The notes under the pieces: generated by a model | What the model was told of the DNA's origin: nothing | The model's database searches: none | What the model saw: only the letters and a program-made list of their open reading frames with translations | Shown here: piece by piece, positions 33,154 through 47,713 of the stretch | Layout of the letters: every line of letters starts with the position of its first letter | Numbering within the stretch: the stretch's first letter is position 1 | Source: Neckera pumila | Taxonomy: Eukaryota; Streptophyta; Bryopsida; Hypnales; Neckeraceae | DNA: 64,000 bases | Direction of reading: 5' to 3' | Assembly (NCBI GenBank): GCA_963969595.1 | Contig: OZ018410.1 | Span: 44,249,413-44,313,412 of the forward strand | Made by a program: the position numbers and the translations under genes

Positions 33154-36100
33154 TCAAAAAAGAACATTGATGTACAATATCAGCCATGCTGCTATTGAGA
33201 ACACTGCCAAAATGTGCTCCCAAAACAGAATAGCTGAAGCTTCTTTCACACCGTGCCCTCGCAAGCTGGCCACCGCACCTGCCAACATGCACTTCCGCAT
33301 TTCAGGATCTTTGAGTATGTGAAATAGCAATTAATTGCCTTCAAACGTGGCCACAAATTTGCAATGGATGGATCTAAACCAAAGTGTTAACAAAACACAA
33401 ACAGCCTTCAGTTCTATGGTAGAGACGTGGAGACACCAATAAGACATCAAATGAAATATATGATGTGGAGAGAAGGCGCTTGCTTACCAGCAAGTATGGA
33501 TGTGGGCATAGTGTGCTGCATCAGCAGAACAAATTGAAAAAGTTTGTCATTTTCAGGGAGAAATCCGAATTTGTTGCCGGTTTGGACAACAGCCAAACCC
33601 AAAGGAGGCACAAGAACCAAGCGTGTGAACACGATTGCCACAGTTGTTCGCAATCCCAACTCAGAATTTCCTGCCCCTGCATTAGTTGCACAAACCACAA
33701 GTCGTGTGATTAGATCAAGCCAAAAAGTCTTATCCGGGAGAGCCAGGGTGAACTAAAAATTGAGTTATTCTACCAAGAGATAGAATCAAAACAAAGCAAG
33801 AGCAAATGGAAACTGAGCTGTACCTCCAATTAAATTGCCACCAAGGACAAGCATTATACAAGGCACCATAGCTCCACTGCACAATTATAACAAGGATGTC
33901 AATCACAGATAGTAGGATCCATTTAAGAAAAAAAAAATTCGTAGTCTAAATGGAGCCCATATGGAGCCTAATTCGTAGCCTAAATGGAGCACAGACGGCA
34001 GCCACTCGTAGGATTAGGATATTATGTCCATAACATAGAATTGCTTTAATGTTGTGGTGGCCAACTTTTTAAACCATTAATTCAAGATTTTTGATTTGAG
34101 CGATACAGTCTTCAGGAGGACCACTTTGGGGCACTAGAAAGGTATGTGAGTGATCCTCCTCCTCCTGTAGTTGTAACATTGTATCGCTCCCAATTTTTTT
34201 TTTAAAACTGCCTTGATCGAACATGGTTGACTTCATAAGCAGTCTAGCATAGACTTTCAAAAGGACAGGATTCATTCTAAATGTTTTAATCTCGTGTTAA
34301 AATTAACCCTCCTCAATATTATCAGTTTAGAAGTACACAGGTGGCACTAAATCCAAGGAGCTGGAAAAACTTACCCAAGCATGCTAAGACTGTCTGACAG
34401 GAAAAAGAAGTAGGAATTCTCCTCGAAAAAAAGACCTTTGAGAGTGGGTACACAACCAATAGCCAAAGCTAAGAGCTGCGCAAAGAAAAACCTTGGTTCA
34501 GAAATTCACATCCAGATCCTTTTTCAACAACTAGTTCAACTAGTTTTGATACATTGACGTCAAGTGCCACAGAAGATTTCTACAGTAGATGATCCAAAAT
34601 ATAAATATAAATATTTGATCTACTCACCCGAAAGAATCAATGCAAGGGTGATGAAACTTAAGCATGTTTAAGTATAGAATGTGAGGTAGACAAGTAGATA
34701 GATACTTCAAAAATCTCGAAGTTTCTGAATGCTTGGATATATTGAAGTGAAAATACTTACCGATGCAACCACAGGTGGTTGGAAAACATTATTTATCAGG
34801 CTTGAGTTTGTCAACCACATGTGCAACTGTGACACCTTTTGCCAGACCTGCACACAATCATGGGTATTCGTCAATGTGGGTGTTTTTGATGTTGGAATTC
34901 ATTACATCATCTGAAAAATTGTTTTATACCTGCAATCCTCGTTTTTATCATAATTCCCAAAGAAAAAATGGTAAGAAGCCCTACTCTCGAAGGACGTCTT
35001 GGGCATGCCAAAAATCTCAAAACATGCCAGTTCTCAAGTTCATGGCTTTTAAAAGAACTCAATACCTTGACTCCAATAGATGTCTCTGGTTGAGAATGAA
35101 GCAATGGAATTTGGAGAGAGTCCGTATGCTCAGCATCAAATGACATTTGAGACAATTCCGGACTAGATTCCGGACTTGTGGCACGTGCGCCTTCAACCTT
35201 GATTTCAATACGTTTTTCATCACTGAAATCAGCTACTGCCACAGGGGGTGCCAACATGTGATACACAAACGTGTAGACTATAACTGCTCCAACCTGGAAA
35301 CACCCACACGCAAGCATGATGTTCAAAGTGGAAACTAGTGTCTACCAATCCAGGTCAATTAAAATATTTTTCATAAAAAGGGTAAAGGAACTGTTCAAAT
35401 AAGTCTAAGAGTATGCAGAAAAAGGTGTCAATTAGCATTACACCCGAGCTTTAGACTAGACTAGATAATCTTTTGGAGGTTATCAAACGTAACGTCAAGA
35501 GGCTTCATTGAATCTTGAGTGTGTCTAGTCTTTAATTGGTTGATTAGGGCTCAAATTGAGTAGGAGCTTACGATTTCTAGAGTTATAATCTTCCTCAACC
35601 TAGCCAACAAGAGAGTGACACAGTTGCCCTGAAATTCAAACTTGGAATTTATGAAGATAGAAAGGTTTCAAAGAATCGCAGTAGCCATACCCATTGACCA
35701 AAGGAGATGTAAGCGATCCCTCTCGAATTACAGATATCAGGGGCCAGACCAAACGGGTTGGACTCATCTCGGCAGATGGATGCAATGATCACGAGTGGCA
35801 TGTTGCCAATATTTCCTGCATCACAATATGCTCATTACATTAAACCCTAAACCTGAAATTTGTTAATTACAATCAAACGAGTACATGAAAACGCTTCAAA
35901 TTTTAAATAGTTACAAAACCACGCAACCATGGAACGGTACTATGAAGAAACACCTGAACACAAGCAATTGAAGGCAGTGAGTCGATCACTTACCTATGCC
36001 AATCATCACCACTGTGAAATTGAAATACTGTGGTGGGGGTCGAACAAGTAATGCAACTAGGTAACCTAAAGAGCATCCAATAACCGCTCCAAGCAAAACG

Positions 36101-36800
36101 TTCACTGGAATGAACCACCTGTAACACACAATTATTCGTCTTATTATACTAATCCCTGGGGCAATAAAACAGTAACCCAGATCTAAAAACACTGTTGCAC
36201 ACGAGGTCAGACAGAATAAATTAGAAGAAGAAGCAAATTCATCCTAACTTTCTAGAGTAGAAGGCTGACCATTCCAGTATTGCTCGAACGCTGGCAGCCT
36301 TCCCCAATTCGGTGAAGATTAAGCAAGGAAGAAACAAAGAAAACACCAACTGCATTTACATCAATTGCGTCATGAGAATCCTTACAGGGCATAATAATGC
36401 AAGGGAGACATGCTTAAGAACCCTATTGTTCAAATTTCCCAAAATAAAATCCAATGAAATTATTACCCCAATTGAGTCATAAGAAGCACTACAAGGCACT
36501 GTTTCAAGGAGATAAAATGACACTCGAAGTATCAATCAAAGACTGTATGCAGGATGATGGATGATTGAGCATAAAATTCAGGGAAAAATTGGGGAGAAAA
36601 GTGTACATAACTAAGAATTTTACCTTGCTTAAGAGTTTGCGAGAAGCAGCAGGGAGGACATTTATGCGACGGCTGGCCAAGCCCAAACCAAACGAACATA
36701 GTACCAAGATCTTGAGGATGGGAAGCACTGCAAATTGTAACAAAGTTGTGACTGACGTGTCTAGGTGGAAAAACACCATGTTGAAAATATTTGAGTCCAT
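33154..36800 (-). CDS. PILS: PIN-LIKES (PILS) auxin efflux carrier family protein (10 exons)
   Basis: Multi-span carrier of the ER membrane expected to control intracellular auxin. Exons: 36800-36624, 36349-36270, 36118-35994, 35815-35691, 35293-35066, 34847-34761, 34475-34375, 33876-33824, 33676-33488, 33278-33154; all phases close to 429 aa. The N-terminal half has five hydrophobic helices (LLQFAVLPILKILVLCSFGL, LVFSLFLPCLIFTELG, WWFIPVNVLLGAVIGCSLGY, GNIGNMPLVIIASICRDESN, GIAYISFGQW). A hydrophilic loop of about 90 residues (EIKVEGARATSPESSPE) follows, then five more helices (NNVFQPPVVAS, MVPCIMLVLGGNLI, SELGLRTTVAIVFTRLVLVP, FVLLMQHTMPTSILAG, VFSIAAWLILYINVLF). NPFG and the twofold repeat are family features. 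The ATG at 36800 is the first in frame. One 53-nt exon is unusually small. Confidence 0.94.
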
Positions 36801-39800
36801 TGTCTCGTAAAACCCTCTATTAGCTAAGAGGCTTTGCGTCAATTGTTTGCTTTAATTGCCACAGGACGTCCTTTGAGCTCCACCTGCATGTCACACCCCC
36901 TCTTTCCTTTAATACGCTGCAAAAGAATCAAATTGTACTGTAGAAATATAAAGCTCCTGCACAGGTTGACAGCAATCAGGTTTATTGTGCATTGTGTTAC
37001 CAAGTAATATGACCTAGTTTGTACTGTAGAGAGACCTGGCATATTGCAGGATTTCTTCATTCAAAGTCAATAATAATTAGAAGACCCTGCTGATGAAGGA
37101 CTGCAATTCTAGTTTCAGGTCGGGGGTTCTTAATTGAAGCCCACGTAAATCACAATCTCTATGGAGTAGAGCATTGGAGAGTTTGGTTAAAGATGTAGTG
37201 ACTGCTATATTGTTCAGGTCATCTCGCTTAGGGTTTCCTAAAAAATTTGCAAAAAAGGGCTTCCCTTAGGGCCGGACTGATCTCATTGACATTGTGAGTT
37301 GCGATAAGTTACTCCACACTTGTTTGAAATTTCCAATAATTGATATCACTCCTATTTTAATACCCAACATAATTCACGTCACTGTGAAAACCAATTTCAC
37401 ATCTATTTTTAAGAGTCTTCACATCACAAAAGTCATCTTTCAGTTCACCTTGAGTTTTACTTCACTTATTGAATAATCAAATAGAGATCGATTTGATAAC
37501 TACTATCCACAGGGAACGTCCCACTGAACCTAAGAAAACAAAAGCAAAACAGTCCCAGCACGATATAGACACACTCAGCAGGCTCCTCAATACTCTGCAC
37601 AAGACTTACGTAATCAAACTCCGAAACAAAACTTACACGAGATCGAAGCACGAAAATTCAGCAGAAAAGACGATCGAAGGAAACCTCTGCTACAACTTCA
37701 CAAATGTTGAAAAGACAGCAGAAGCACCCTCGAAAGAGCTTTCAAAAATATATACAAACGCAGGGGTCAGAGGTGTTTGTGTGCTTCCAGGGAAGCTGGA
37801 ACATACATATTCTATTGAACACATGTCGTCATGTCCAGGTTAGGCGCGCGGCGGCTTCCCCAAAGTGAGCTACACGTACGGTGAACTCTCGTCTGCATGA
37901 AATTCAACTGTAATCCCCTGCACAAGGAAAGTGCTTGGTACATCAGAATCTTCACAACGGGATGCACAACGGGAATTCCGAGCACAACCAGGTGATCAAG
38001 CGTTTAGAAAATCCACGTCAAATTCGAACGTTCAGCGTGTTTAATTTCTACGAGGAACTTGAGAGAGGTCGTGACTACGAACATTCGCTCCGACAATCTT
38101 GTGTGAGTCCGAGTTCACGCTCCTGTACGTCTATCTTTGCCAATTAACAGCCAGATCTACAAACGCACCGGCCTTAACGAATGTTCGACACTACTTCAAG
38201 ACCGACCAAAAATTAGTTTGAGGAAAAAGTAAGAACAATGTCGATCTGCGCGGTGCTCGCCACTCCAAAATGCAGTGGAGGAAGAAAACACCGTAAGTTC
38301 GCGTACGAATCACGACTTTTGGATTTACTAGGTTCGCATTCAGGATGACGTACCAGGTCCTTGCGAGAACCTTTACCCGGTCAAACTCAGTCTACCTCGA
38401 ACTTAAGAAACACATCCGTCACCGACACTTCTAAACACTGGCAATTCATCCAAACGCAATATTAAATCTGCAAACTTCCTCTCCAAAGCACGATATCGGA
38501 AGGCTAGCTAGCTACCTTTCTCGAACCCAACGTCAATTAATTAGAAGCAGGTGATCGTCATGCACCCGCAGTGGGTGGCGCCCCAAATCGTAAAACCACA
38601 GAGCAAATAATCAATCCGCAGGTCGATCGACAATTCGACTTATATACTTCCTCTGCTCCAACAAAAACTAAAAAGAAATAGAGTGAGGCGCAAGCTGCAT
38701 CCACGCGCGAAGGCCATCAAGTCACCGACACGGACGTCCTTCTCGACACGTACTTGCAACCCAACAAATCCAAAGAAATAACCTCCGAAGCACGAGTAGT
38801 ACTGGATCGGAGAGCTCGCTAGCTAGCTAGCTACCCATCCAGTTCATTGGCCATTACCCACACGAGTTTGCCACAATTTAAGGAAAAGGTGATGCCCCAA
38901 TCATCCGCGAACCAACGTGTTTCCTCCTAGCTAGCGGAATTATTGAATATTATACTTTCGTATTCAACCCAAAAGCAGAAAACCAACGAACTCTGGAAAA
39001 AACGGAAGAAGCTGACTTGCGAACCTCCGTCGTGAGAACCGACACCTCGCAATTTAAAAAGCAGAGCTTTACTGTATTGAATCCACCTTTCGTCTTTCCA
39101 AAAAAAAGAAAAAGGAAAAAAAAAAGGTGGGTTTGCACATCGCAATCAGTCAAATTGGGAACCAAAGAATCTACCTTTGGGATCCACTCGGAGTCTCGGA
39201 GGAAAGGAGGTGCTGCAGAGATGAGGCCGGGAGCGACGAAGGCCGCGGAGCTCATCGGAAAACGCGCACGGTTCCGAGAGACCCGGGAACTTTCAATTTT
39301 TTATTTCATTTTTATTATTTTTTGGGAGGTTAGTCCAATTTCAATTCCGGTTGTCTGGCTACAATACTTTAGTCCCAATTTTTGTACGTAGTATATTTCT
39401 TGAACGCTCCCTCCGTCTCTGATTTGGGGTTTCGGGCTGAATTTGGTCAAGCTTTCAAATTTGGTCAAGTACTCAAGTTTTTAGAAGGCCTGCAAGATGA
39501 GATATAAATTAGAGTGAGGCAGAAATTGGAGTGACCAGTTTGTTTAGGTTAAATTATTCTGCGTGAGAGCCATGCAGCAGACAGGCGACTACTTCTCCTG
39601 CGGAGTGTGGCCACTTGGCGATGCGAGCGCGCTTCTGCCAAATCCTATTTTTACACTCTGGGGCCCTTAACCTGTTTCGGACCGCCACGTTGCCTCTGTT
39701 CCCCTTTTTATACCTCACCGGCAGCCCTTTTCTTTTGGCACCATGGGGCCAGATTGCACCATTTCAAAATAAATGTCTACTTTTCGCCAAATAAAAGTAA

Positions 39801-40124
39801 TCTTTTTTTGCCAGAAATTTATCATCTTTATTTAAAATGTGGATGAAGTCGTCAAATTTGGATGAAAAAGTGTATGAATATGATTGAAAAGTGTTTTTTG
39901 GTCCAAAAGATGGATGAATGTAGAAATACAATACTTCACCAAATTTTCAGTAATCAAAAAGTAAAAAAAAGGATTGCCCACTAGTGTATGCCTTGTGTCG
40001 TTGCTATAGTCAAAATGAAACCAAAAGTTATTTTTTAATTTTATAACTCCAAAATCCATAACTTTCACGTTGGAGGTCTAAACGCCACAAAAGACAAAGT
40101 CCATGTACCCCTCTTCGCATAGAG

Positions 40125-40205
40125 TTTTCCCATGGTACCGAGAATGCAACTTGGAGACGTACAGTTTCGGAGATCTCACCGCAATAAACAAAACAAAACA
40201 AACAA
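40125..40205 (+). repeat. Dispersed retroposon-like repeat, fragment
   Basis: CATGGTACCGAGAATGCAAC through GGAGATCTCACCGCAATA and then an (AAACA)n tail. It matches the inverse of the 53803 copy and, less well, of the 15435 copy, so it lies in the opposite orientation. Only the tail-proximal 60 bp are present. Confidence 0.55.
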
Positions 40206-42080
40206 AGGACCTAATTTAATGTATGGATCTTTGTTTTTGGGCTTCTCCATAGTATTATTTACTAATGAGACCAAGCTAGGTTCTTTTTGCATCTTTGGAA
40301 AGAGGACCTTACAATGAACAAAATTGCCTTATATGGCTCCTCAACAAACATCAATCTTTGAATTAAGGGATAATAAATTAAGTGATCTAGCAAAGCATCG
40401 TGCATTCCTAGTATGGTAAGTACCAATGTTTGGTTACACAATGTTGTACTCTTGATGCATTTTCTTTGCTATTAAATTGTTTTGGATCCTATGTGAGAGT
40501 TCTAGATGACTTTTAGTAGTTGATTGTGCAAAATTTTAGCATTATAGATTTGAAGTTAACAAACAACCATACCCATAATCATGTCATGCATATCTCCACC
40601 AATTTTAATATGTAATTAACACATCCACAAAAATCTTGCAATGCAAGGATGTGTTAAGAATTGACAATTTTCTTCATTATTTTGCAAATACATTTTCCGC
40701 CACATATTTTTTAAGAACAAGATCCCAATAATAGATGGAAAAATGTATTAACTTTTCACCAATACAAAAACATAAATCTAAATCCAAGTTTTGTAATTTC
40801 TATAGAAATTAGAAGGCTAATGTGAACATCCAAGTACTAAGACACCGGGCATCATTTTGTTCCACTTTACTTTTCAATCATATTCCTTATAATAGGGAAC
40901 TTTTGATTCCTTCCTTATTCTCCAACTTCTTTCTTTTGCATTTCTATTATTTGTTCTATTCTCAAATCTATATTAACAAACTTTGGAGGCTTTGTGTATT
41001 CTCAGTTTGAAAATAGAAGGCATATTTTAAACTAATGGAAACGTTATTTGAAGCCCCTTCTAGTGGTGCTCAGCACGTCTTTTTTTTTGGGCTTTTTGAT
41101 GCCCAATTGCATTAAAAAAAATACTCTGGCAAAAAAATGCCTTAAAAAATGCCAAAATATTTGGATGAAATTGCCAAAAAAATAAAATAAAAAATTGGAT
41201 GAATCCACCAGATTGTGGATGAAATAATAGACATGTGATATGTACTAATGTGATCTTTTCTCTCCAATATGTGGATGAATGTTGAAATTTGGAGCACCAC
41301 TAGAATTTTTTGTATCGCCACTTTGGTACTTCTTAAAAAATGAAAAAAAAAGCCCTGGTCTTGAGTTGAATTATTTTGAAGAAATTTCTAGTATTAGTAA
41401 TGCGTAATCTAAATTGCCAAAGTTCATGAAAGTTCTCTCTCATATTTTATACAAGTGTTGTGCAAGATTTTGCACTGCCCAATTTTTTATAAATTATTTT
41501 TTCATTTTATTGATTCTATGAACTATAAATGGTAGTTTTGAATGGTTTTTGAAAGAAAAAAATAGGTCTTAGGGCTATAGAGGTTACAATAGGATTGCTC
41601 ATTTTAGTCCTTTTGGTCTTGACATACGTTTTGATTGTTATATTCACTAATCAATTATTTTTGAACAAGTAAAAGAAGCAAAATAGGTGGTCAAAGCAAA
41701 AATATATATCTTCCCAATTGAAGACCATAGAGGGTACTATTCCCATTCTTTTTATGCCAATGTGTTTCTTCCAATTTCCTAAACCACATGTTTCAGTGAG
41801 AATCCAAAAGTGTCCCTGTGCCAAAAGATTCATCAAAGTATAGTTTTAATGACATTGAAATGGAAAAGAGTGGAACTGGATCTAATGATATCTAAGACAA
41901 ATTTCACTTTGTTCTCTCTTTCATTTGATGAAAAATAAAACAAAGTAGATTATCAATTAATAGGATGAATTACAAATCATAAAAAGAAAAAACAAGTTGG
42001 TGGAAATTTAAAATGGACTTTGACCTTTTGAAGAAATGCTTATATAGAGGAGTAAAGAAAATTTGGGAGTGTTATATTTT

Positions 42081-42178
42081 TATTGCATGTGTACAATCCT
42101 TTAGAAATTTGAAAGTGTATGGATTTTTCTTGCATGTGTACAATTCTTTAGAAATTTGAAAGTGAATGGATTTTTCTT
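42081..42178. repeat. Two-copy 47-bp tandem repeat
   Basis: TTGCATGTGTACAAT, CTTTAGAAATTTGAAAGTG and ATGGATTTTT recur with a period of 47 bp (word starts 42084 and 42131), with a start of a third unit at the end. Confidence 0.85.
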
Positions 42179-43269
42179 GCACCAAGGGATATAGTACAAA
42201 TTTTTGAAGCATTGATCCATCTATTAAAAGAACTAAAAACAACTAAATGTACATACTAATAATTTTTTCTTAAAACACAAATTGGAAAGAGCACTTAATC
42301 CGGTATTATATCTCTCTGCCTCTTATAGAATAAGCAACATTCTTGAAGGTCAAATAAAAAATAAGTTTGTTATAAAAAGGTAGAACACCCCTAAGAGGGT
42401 GGAATCGGGAACCGCGGTTTGACGCTTTGAAACGCCCGTCAACGGCCATGAGCGCTTGTTGGCGTTTCAGACTCTCTGTCTTTCTCCGCGGTCTTCCTTA
42501 CGTTCCACATTCCTCAGACGACACTTGTTGACATCACTGCTGATATTCCGACAACAATCCGTCAGACTCCCATTCTGCTCTCTGCCAACAACTAGAATTA
42601 TTGGCAGACAAATCGCTCTAGATCTAAAAATTCTCTCGCAGACTTCTTCTGCGCTTGTGACGGTGATTTTCCTTTGGCATCTGCAACACTTAGCATCGGT
42701 ATGCTTCATCTTGTGGATTTCAGCTTTGTGACTTGTGATTTCACATTGAGAAATTTTTGGTAGGAATTGGGTTGTTGCAGATTGTGAATTTTGAATGTGG
42801 ATTAGCACTGTTACGTAGCGCTTTCATATGCAGCAATCAGGCTCTGTTGTCATCCTCCATATGCTGTATTTCTTTATCAGTGTAATACTCAGAGTCGTGT
42901 CTTGTTTCTACAGATCACCATCCATTGCTGTTGCTCTCCATCTAGGATCGTTGCATTCTACATTGGGGTTTTGACATAGGGTATGAGTCATTCCCTGCGC
43001 AGAACTAATCTTTTTCTCATTGGTGTACAATTTTTGTTCAAGGGGTCTCAGTCTGAGGTTATAGTTTGTGGAAGTAGACAGCATGCGAGATAGCTTGGAA
43101 TTTGGAGTGCAACATAACTAACCTTACCTCTTGTTTTGATTGTATTTACTTGTGTTATTTAATACTCCGTACAAGTTAATGAACTCTTTTTATTGTAGTT
43201 AACTTGCTATTGAGATACGTTGATCGTGTTTTTGTATGGGAAGAAATTGGTGGTGTGTAGAGGAGCGCA

Positions 43270-46200
43270 ATGGCAGACGGATTGCCGGGGTTGGCTCTGT
43301 TGGGGTCTGGCGTGTTCGCCTCATCCCAATATCTGCCGAAATTAGGTGAATTGAATGAAATTGTCTCGCTGAGGACTATTTGGAGTCGATCAGAGGTAAC
43401 TTGTTTTTCACTGATTCACATCAAGGCAGAAGTTCATTACTATAAGGTATTGGCAAATGGATGCTAAAACTCCAATCGTATTCATTGGATGGCAGGATGG
43501 TGCAAAGAAGGCCTTGCTGTTGGCAAAATCATATGCACCCAATGCTGAAGCCAAGTGGGGCGAAGAGGGCTTGGAGTCCATTTTCCAAGACAAGTCCATC
43601 CATGCTGTCGCCGTTGTTTTGCCCGCTCAACACCAGGTTAGTCGAAGGTGGTGATTGCTGCTCTCTCTTGTGAGATTTTGCATAACTCTTTCACAAAAAC
43701 TCTTGTTTATCTTTATCTATTTATTTATTTATCCACGAATCTCTCTCAAGTTTTGTGAATTTCAATGGTATGCACCCTATTGTGCAGCTAGAAATTGTTC
43801 TGCGAGCTCTGGAGGCAGGGAAACACGTAATCCAAGGTGAGCGTACACATTATCTACTGTTGTAATTTGGTGACCTATGCTGACACATAGCTGGACTTTG
43901 GATTACCAAGCAAGCCATGACTTTGGGTTTTAAGCACATACTGGAGTCGACATTGAACATATGTCACTTGATCGAAATTTCTTATTCAGAAGATTCGGTT
44001 GCAATTATATATATTTGCAACTCAACAGTATGTGCTGCAAAATAGTTGTGCTGACTTCATTTTCGTGGCTGTGGTTTTGATCCGCTTACGACGTCTGGAT
44101 TAAAGAGAAACCTGTGGCTCCAAGTAAGCTCCATATACCCTCAAACAGCACATGTTTCTTGGAATGATATTTTAGTGCTTTTGTTTGACCTTTTTGAAGT
44201 ACATGAGGCGCTTAAGACGGGAGTGTTCCTGCTGCTATGCTTTTTCCGACATCAACCAACTCGAATACAGTCGTTTTCATAAATTGCTAAGTTACATAAA
44301 CAGTTACAAAAGACGTAGAGAGCCTCTGAACTCGCTTGTGCTCAGGCGTTGCGGATGTGCGCAAGGCTTGGTCGGAGTATCAAGCTCTTGCTAAAAAGAA
44401 TGTGAAGTTACCAATTTGGGCGGTGGCAGAGAACTACCGTTTCGAGCCTGCTTTGATCCAGGTTATTTTATCACTGTAGGCCTGCTCTACTAATGTATGC
44501 AGAGTCGAAATCTTGTAAATTTTGGTTGGTTAGAACCGCTCCTTAAAGAATTATAATGTTGTTTTGGAAACTTTACATGGTGTGAGAGTCTGGCGAATTA
44601 AAGTGCTGTAAACCTCTTCTGTTAGGTATTAAAAGTGCCTTCCTGCTGTTTCATAAACTTTTGTTTTCAATTTCTTACACGGTACATCTCTTTGTTACAC
44701 TGTTTTCCTGTGTTGCTTCCATCTGCTTAATATTGCTATGGGACAGTGCCACTGACTGTAATGGGGAAACATTTTGTTCCCAGGCAGGAAAGTTTGTAAA
44801 AGATTTGGGTCAAATCATGGGCGTACAAGTGCTGATAGAAGCACCAATGAATAGCTCCAGCCCCTACTTTTCTAGTTCGTGGCGCCGTGATCCAAGTTTC
44901 AAGGTTAGAAAGCCTCTGTCCTTTGTAACCTGTTGGACAGGGCATGTTTTCATATCAATTATTGTTTCATGTGATGAGAGTTATGCAGGTGCCTAATATC
45001 TGTCTTCCAAGTTCTGTTCTGCTTAATTTTTGTGAAGTTGCATAGAATGGAAACCAAAGTGACCAGTTTGAATGCAGCTGCGCTCTGATTTACAATTATG
45101 CGTTGTCTTGATGCAGGGTGGATTCATGCTCGATGGCGGTGTTCATTTTATTGCTGGATTGCGAATGGTATGTTCTACCTTATCTTCAGTATCTATTTCT
45201 CCACCTCTAGTTGAAAGCTATAATACGCTTTATTCATCCTCATCATTGTCTGTGACGTATTGCACACGGTGACATAAATTGCATTCCACTTTAAGTGTCT
45301 ATAAGAGCGTGTGTGGGTTTCTGACAAATATTTGTAATCAATCCAGTTGATTCCCTTATAGCACTCTGAAATTGGTTGAATATTGCTACAAAACATGTCG
45401 ACAAAAGAAGTACTTGCTAAGGAAGTTTACTATTTGCTGCGAAGTGAAAATAGAAAGCAGGTCTTTGCGTAGTGGTTGACTAGGTGTCATTCATGATCGT
45501 TGGCAAAGGTCTCGCGACAAAATAGATCATTACCAAGTTCCTTACATTTCTTTCCTTGCAATGCAGATTATGGGTTGTGAGGTTGCTTCTGTGTCAGCCA
45601 TTGTGTCACATGTTGATCAAACTCTACCGCCCCCTGATAATTTATCGGCTCTGATGTGAGTTCTGAAAATTCTCTTTATCTCTGTTAATTTTATATGTTG
45701 TCCACAGGCTCAAGAATAATTTGCTCGAGAGATGGGAAAAATTAAGCCAAGACCTCCATTCTGAAAGGACTCTTTAGGATATTATTTTTAATGTATAATC
45801 ATGCATCTAGAGTAGCTTTCAAAGAATACAAACCGACAAGAGTATTGCTCACAATCATCTCAATTGCACCTTTCTGCTAACTTGTGTCGTGCTTTTCTTT
45901 TTGCACTAGACAATTATGGAATGGAAGTGCCGGAGTTGTCAACATTTGCTATTCTGCGACAACAAGGAAGGTAATTCGCAAGTGCCATCACTCCAGGATT
46001 TTTTTTTTCATGCTATTGGTGGTGAAGGCGTACAGTGTTTTTCTGTAGTTTTCTTCAAATTTGACCGTCTTTTAGGTGTTCTGCTGCGACTCATGTGGAC
46101 CAATCCCTTTGTGCATGCAGATGTTCTGGAGAGTGGTGGGCTCTCTTGGCACAGTGGAGGCCGAACGTGTAGTACAGAACGAACAGCATGGTTACAAGGT

Positions 46201-47116
46201 AACAAGGACTTTCCTCAAATACCACTGCACGGTTTGATCTCCTGGTGATCATTTCGCCCTGGGAGGACTGAGATATCATGCTTTTAAAATGACCAATTTG
46301 ATTGGTCGAATTGTGAGAAATACAATTCAAATGGTTTAGATCGCCAGAGAACACGTGGCCTTTCATTTACATAGATAGTCTCTCCTCAACTTGTACCCGT
46401 GTATGACAGTTGTAAGTTTCTAATTTTCTGTTTCCGTTTTATTACAGACTACGTACCAGCCTATTAAAGGAGAGGCTCACGTTGTCTTCTACCCTTTCGC
46501 TGGCGTGTATGAGGAGCTTAAGGAATTTGCCGAGGATGTTGCAAAATGTGTCTTCCAGGTGATTTATGTTCTATCTTCTGCTTTAGCTGCCCCTCTTGAC
46601 CACAGGCAAACATACTCTACTTTGTAATCTCCTCAGACAGAGCCCTCTCCAATGCTTGAAATTGTCTGGGTCGGGGTCTGCCTAAGCAGTTTATATTTTG
46701 AACTAAACGAAATGTTTACCCCTAATGGGCCAGGGGCTCATGGTATAAAACTTATCAATTCCATTGATCATACTGTGAAAAATATAATTCAGATTGGGCT
46801 AGTTTTTATATCACCAGAGAATCAGCAAAGAAAATGCATGTGGTGGTCAATAAGTAAATAAGATCGGAGTTAAGGAAGTTATCATATGGATCTACTTTAA
46901 TCTGCTAATAAGAAAATGTGGCCCACTTCGTCCTTTAGGTTAACTGAACCTGTGGAATCGGATTGTCAAAATCAATGACAGGGACGGTCAGCAGAAGAAG
47001 CGGACAAGCGAAGCTCAGTTTTGGAAGCCATGCGTGATGTGGCGGTAATCGAGGCCATGTTCAGCTCAAGCGATAACAAAGGGAATCCTTGTGTTGTTGA
47101 AGTTGGGCTTGCATAG
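43270..47116 (+). CDS. Gfo/Idh/MocA-type NAD(P)-dependent oxidoreductase (12 exons)
   Basis: Predicted cytosolic dehydrogenase of unknown substrate, like the uncharacterised plant oxidoreductase family (At4g17370-like). Exons: 43270-43395, 43496-43636, 43788-43836, 44106-44123, 44346-44461, 44784-44903, 45117-45167, 45567-45655, 45910-45970, 46121-46198, 46448-46558, 46982-47116. All phases close to 364 aa. The Rossmann N-terminus LALLGSGVFASSQYLPKL, the strand AVAVVLPAQHQ, then EKPVAPS (the EKP active-site Lys motif, made by an 18-nt micro-exon) and WAVAENYRFEPALIQ are typical. The C-terminal domain has the conserved GGFMLDGGVHFI (catalytic His) and FWRVVGSLGTVEAER. No signal or transit peptide. 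Substrate cannot be deduced. Confidence 0.93.
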
Positions 47117-47713
47117 AAAATACGACGTTCTAGAGCGAATTCATTGTTTTCAGTGTGAAAGGTCTTGATGCTACACAGGAGATTTGAAGGTTACTATTCT
47201 CTCAAGCTTGTGAAGCTGTTTTATTGAGGACTCCGTAAGTTATAAACCTTATAACCCTGCATTAAGACAAGATTTTTGTCACAAAAGTATGACTAAACCT
47301 TATTTTTTCTATTCAAGTTTAATCACTCCCATATGAGCACTTGAATGTGCGCAAGTGTCTTGCACGGATAAATCTAGTATGCTATATATGAAATTATGAA
47401 ATATATATGGTAGCACAATGAGAATGAAGTAGAAAAGTTATGATTTAAATGCCTAAAAATCTATGCACCGGTCTCTCAAGAAAAATGCTTCAAAGTGACC
47501 CATATCAATGAACACTTTTCTCAAAACGACTTCATTTGAGAGTCATGAATAACATATTTCAACATAGAATTCCAACTCATTATTTACACAGCAGTAAGGA
47601 CGATATAGTGCACCGTACCATCCAATGATTTCCTTCGGAGAAGAACTTCATGGATAGGTTGACTGTCCCTTGTCCATGGGCTCCAAATCCCACACTAATT
47701 TCAACTCCAGTCC

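Larger units (their letters stand above)
36801..43269. other. Long gene-poor region between divergent PILS and oxidoreductase genes
   Basis: 36801-39000 probably includes PILS promoter and perhaps a leader intron; it is of mixed composition, with a GCTAGCTAGCTAGCTA run at about 38816. 39000-42400 is AT-rich with a retroposon-like copy at 40125 and a small tandem repeat at 42081. 42400-43269 is GC-richer and probably holds the oxidoreductase promoter and a spliced 5' leader. I see no protein-coding gene. Confidence 0.55.

Noticed and set aside
38816..38834. GCTAGCTAGCTAGCTA run
   Set aside because: Simple tetranucleotide repeat; no sign of regulatory meaning.
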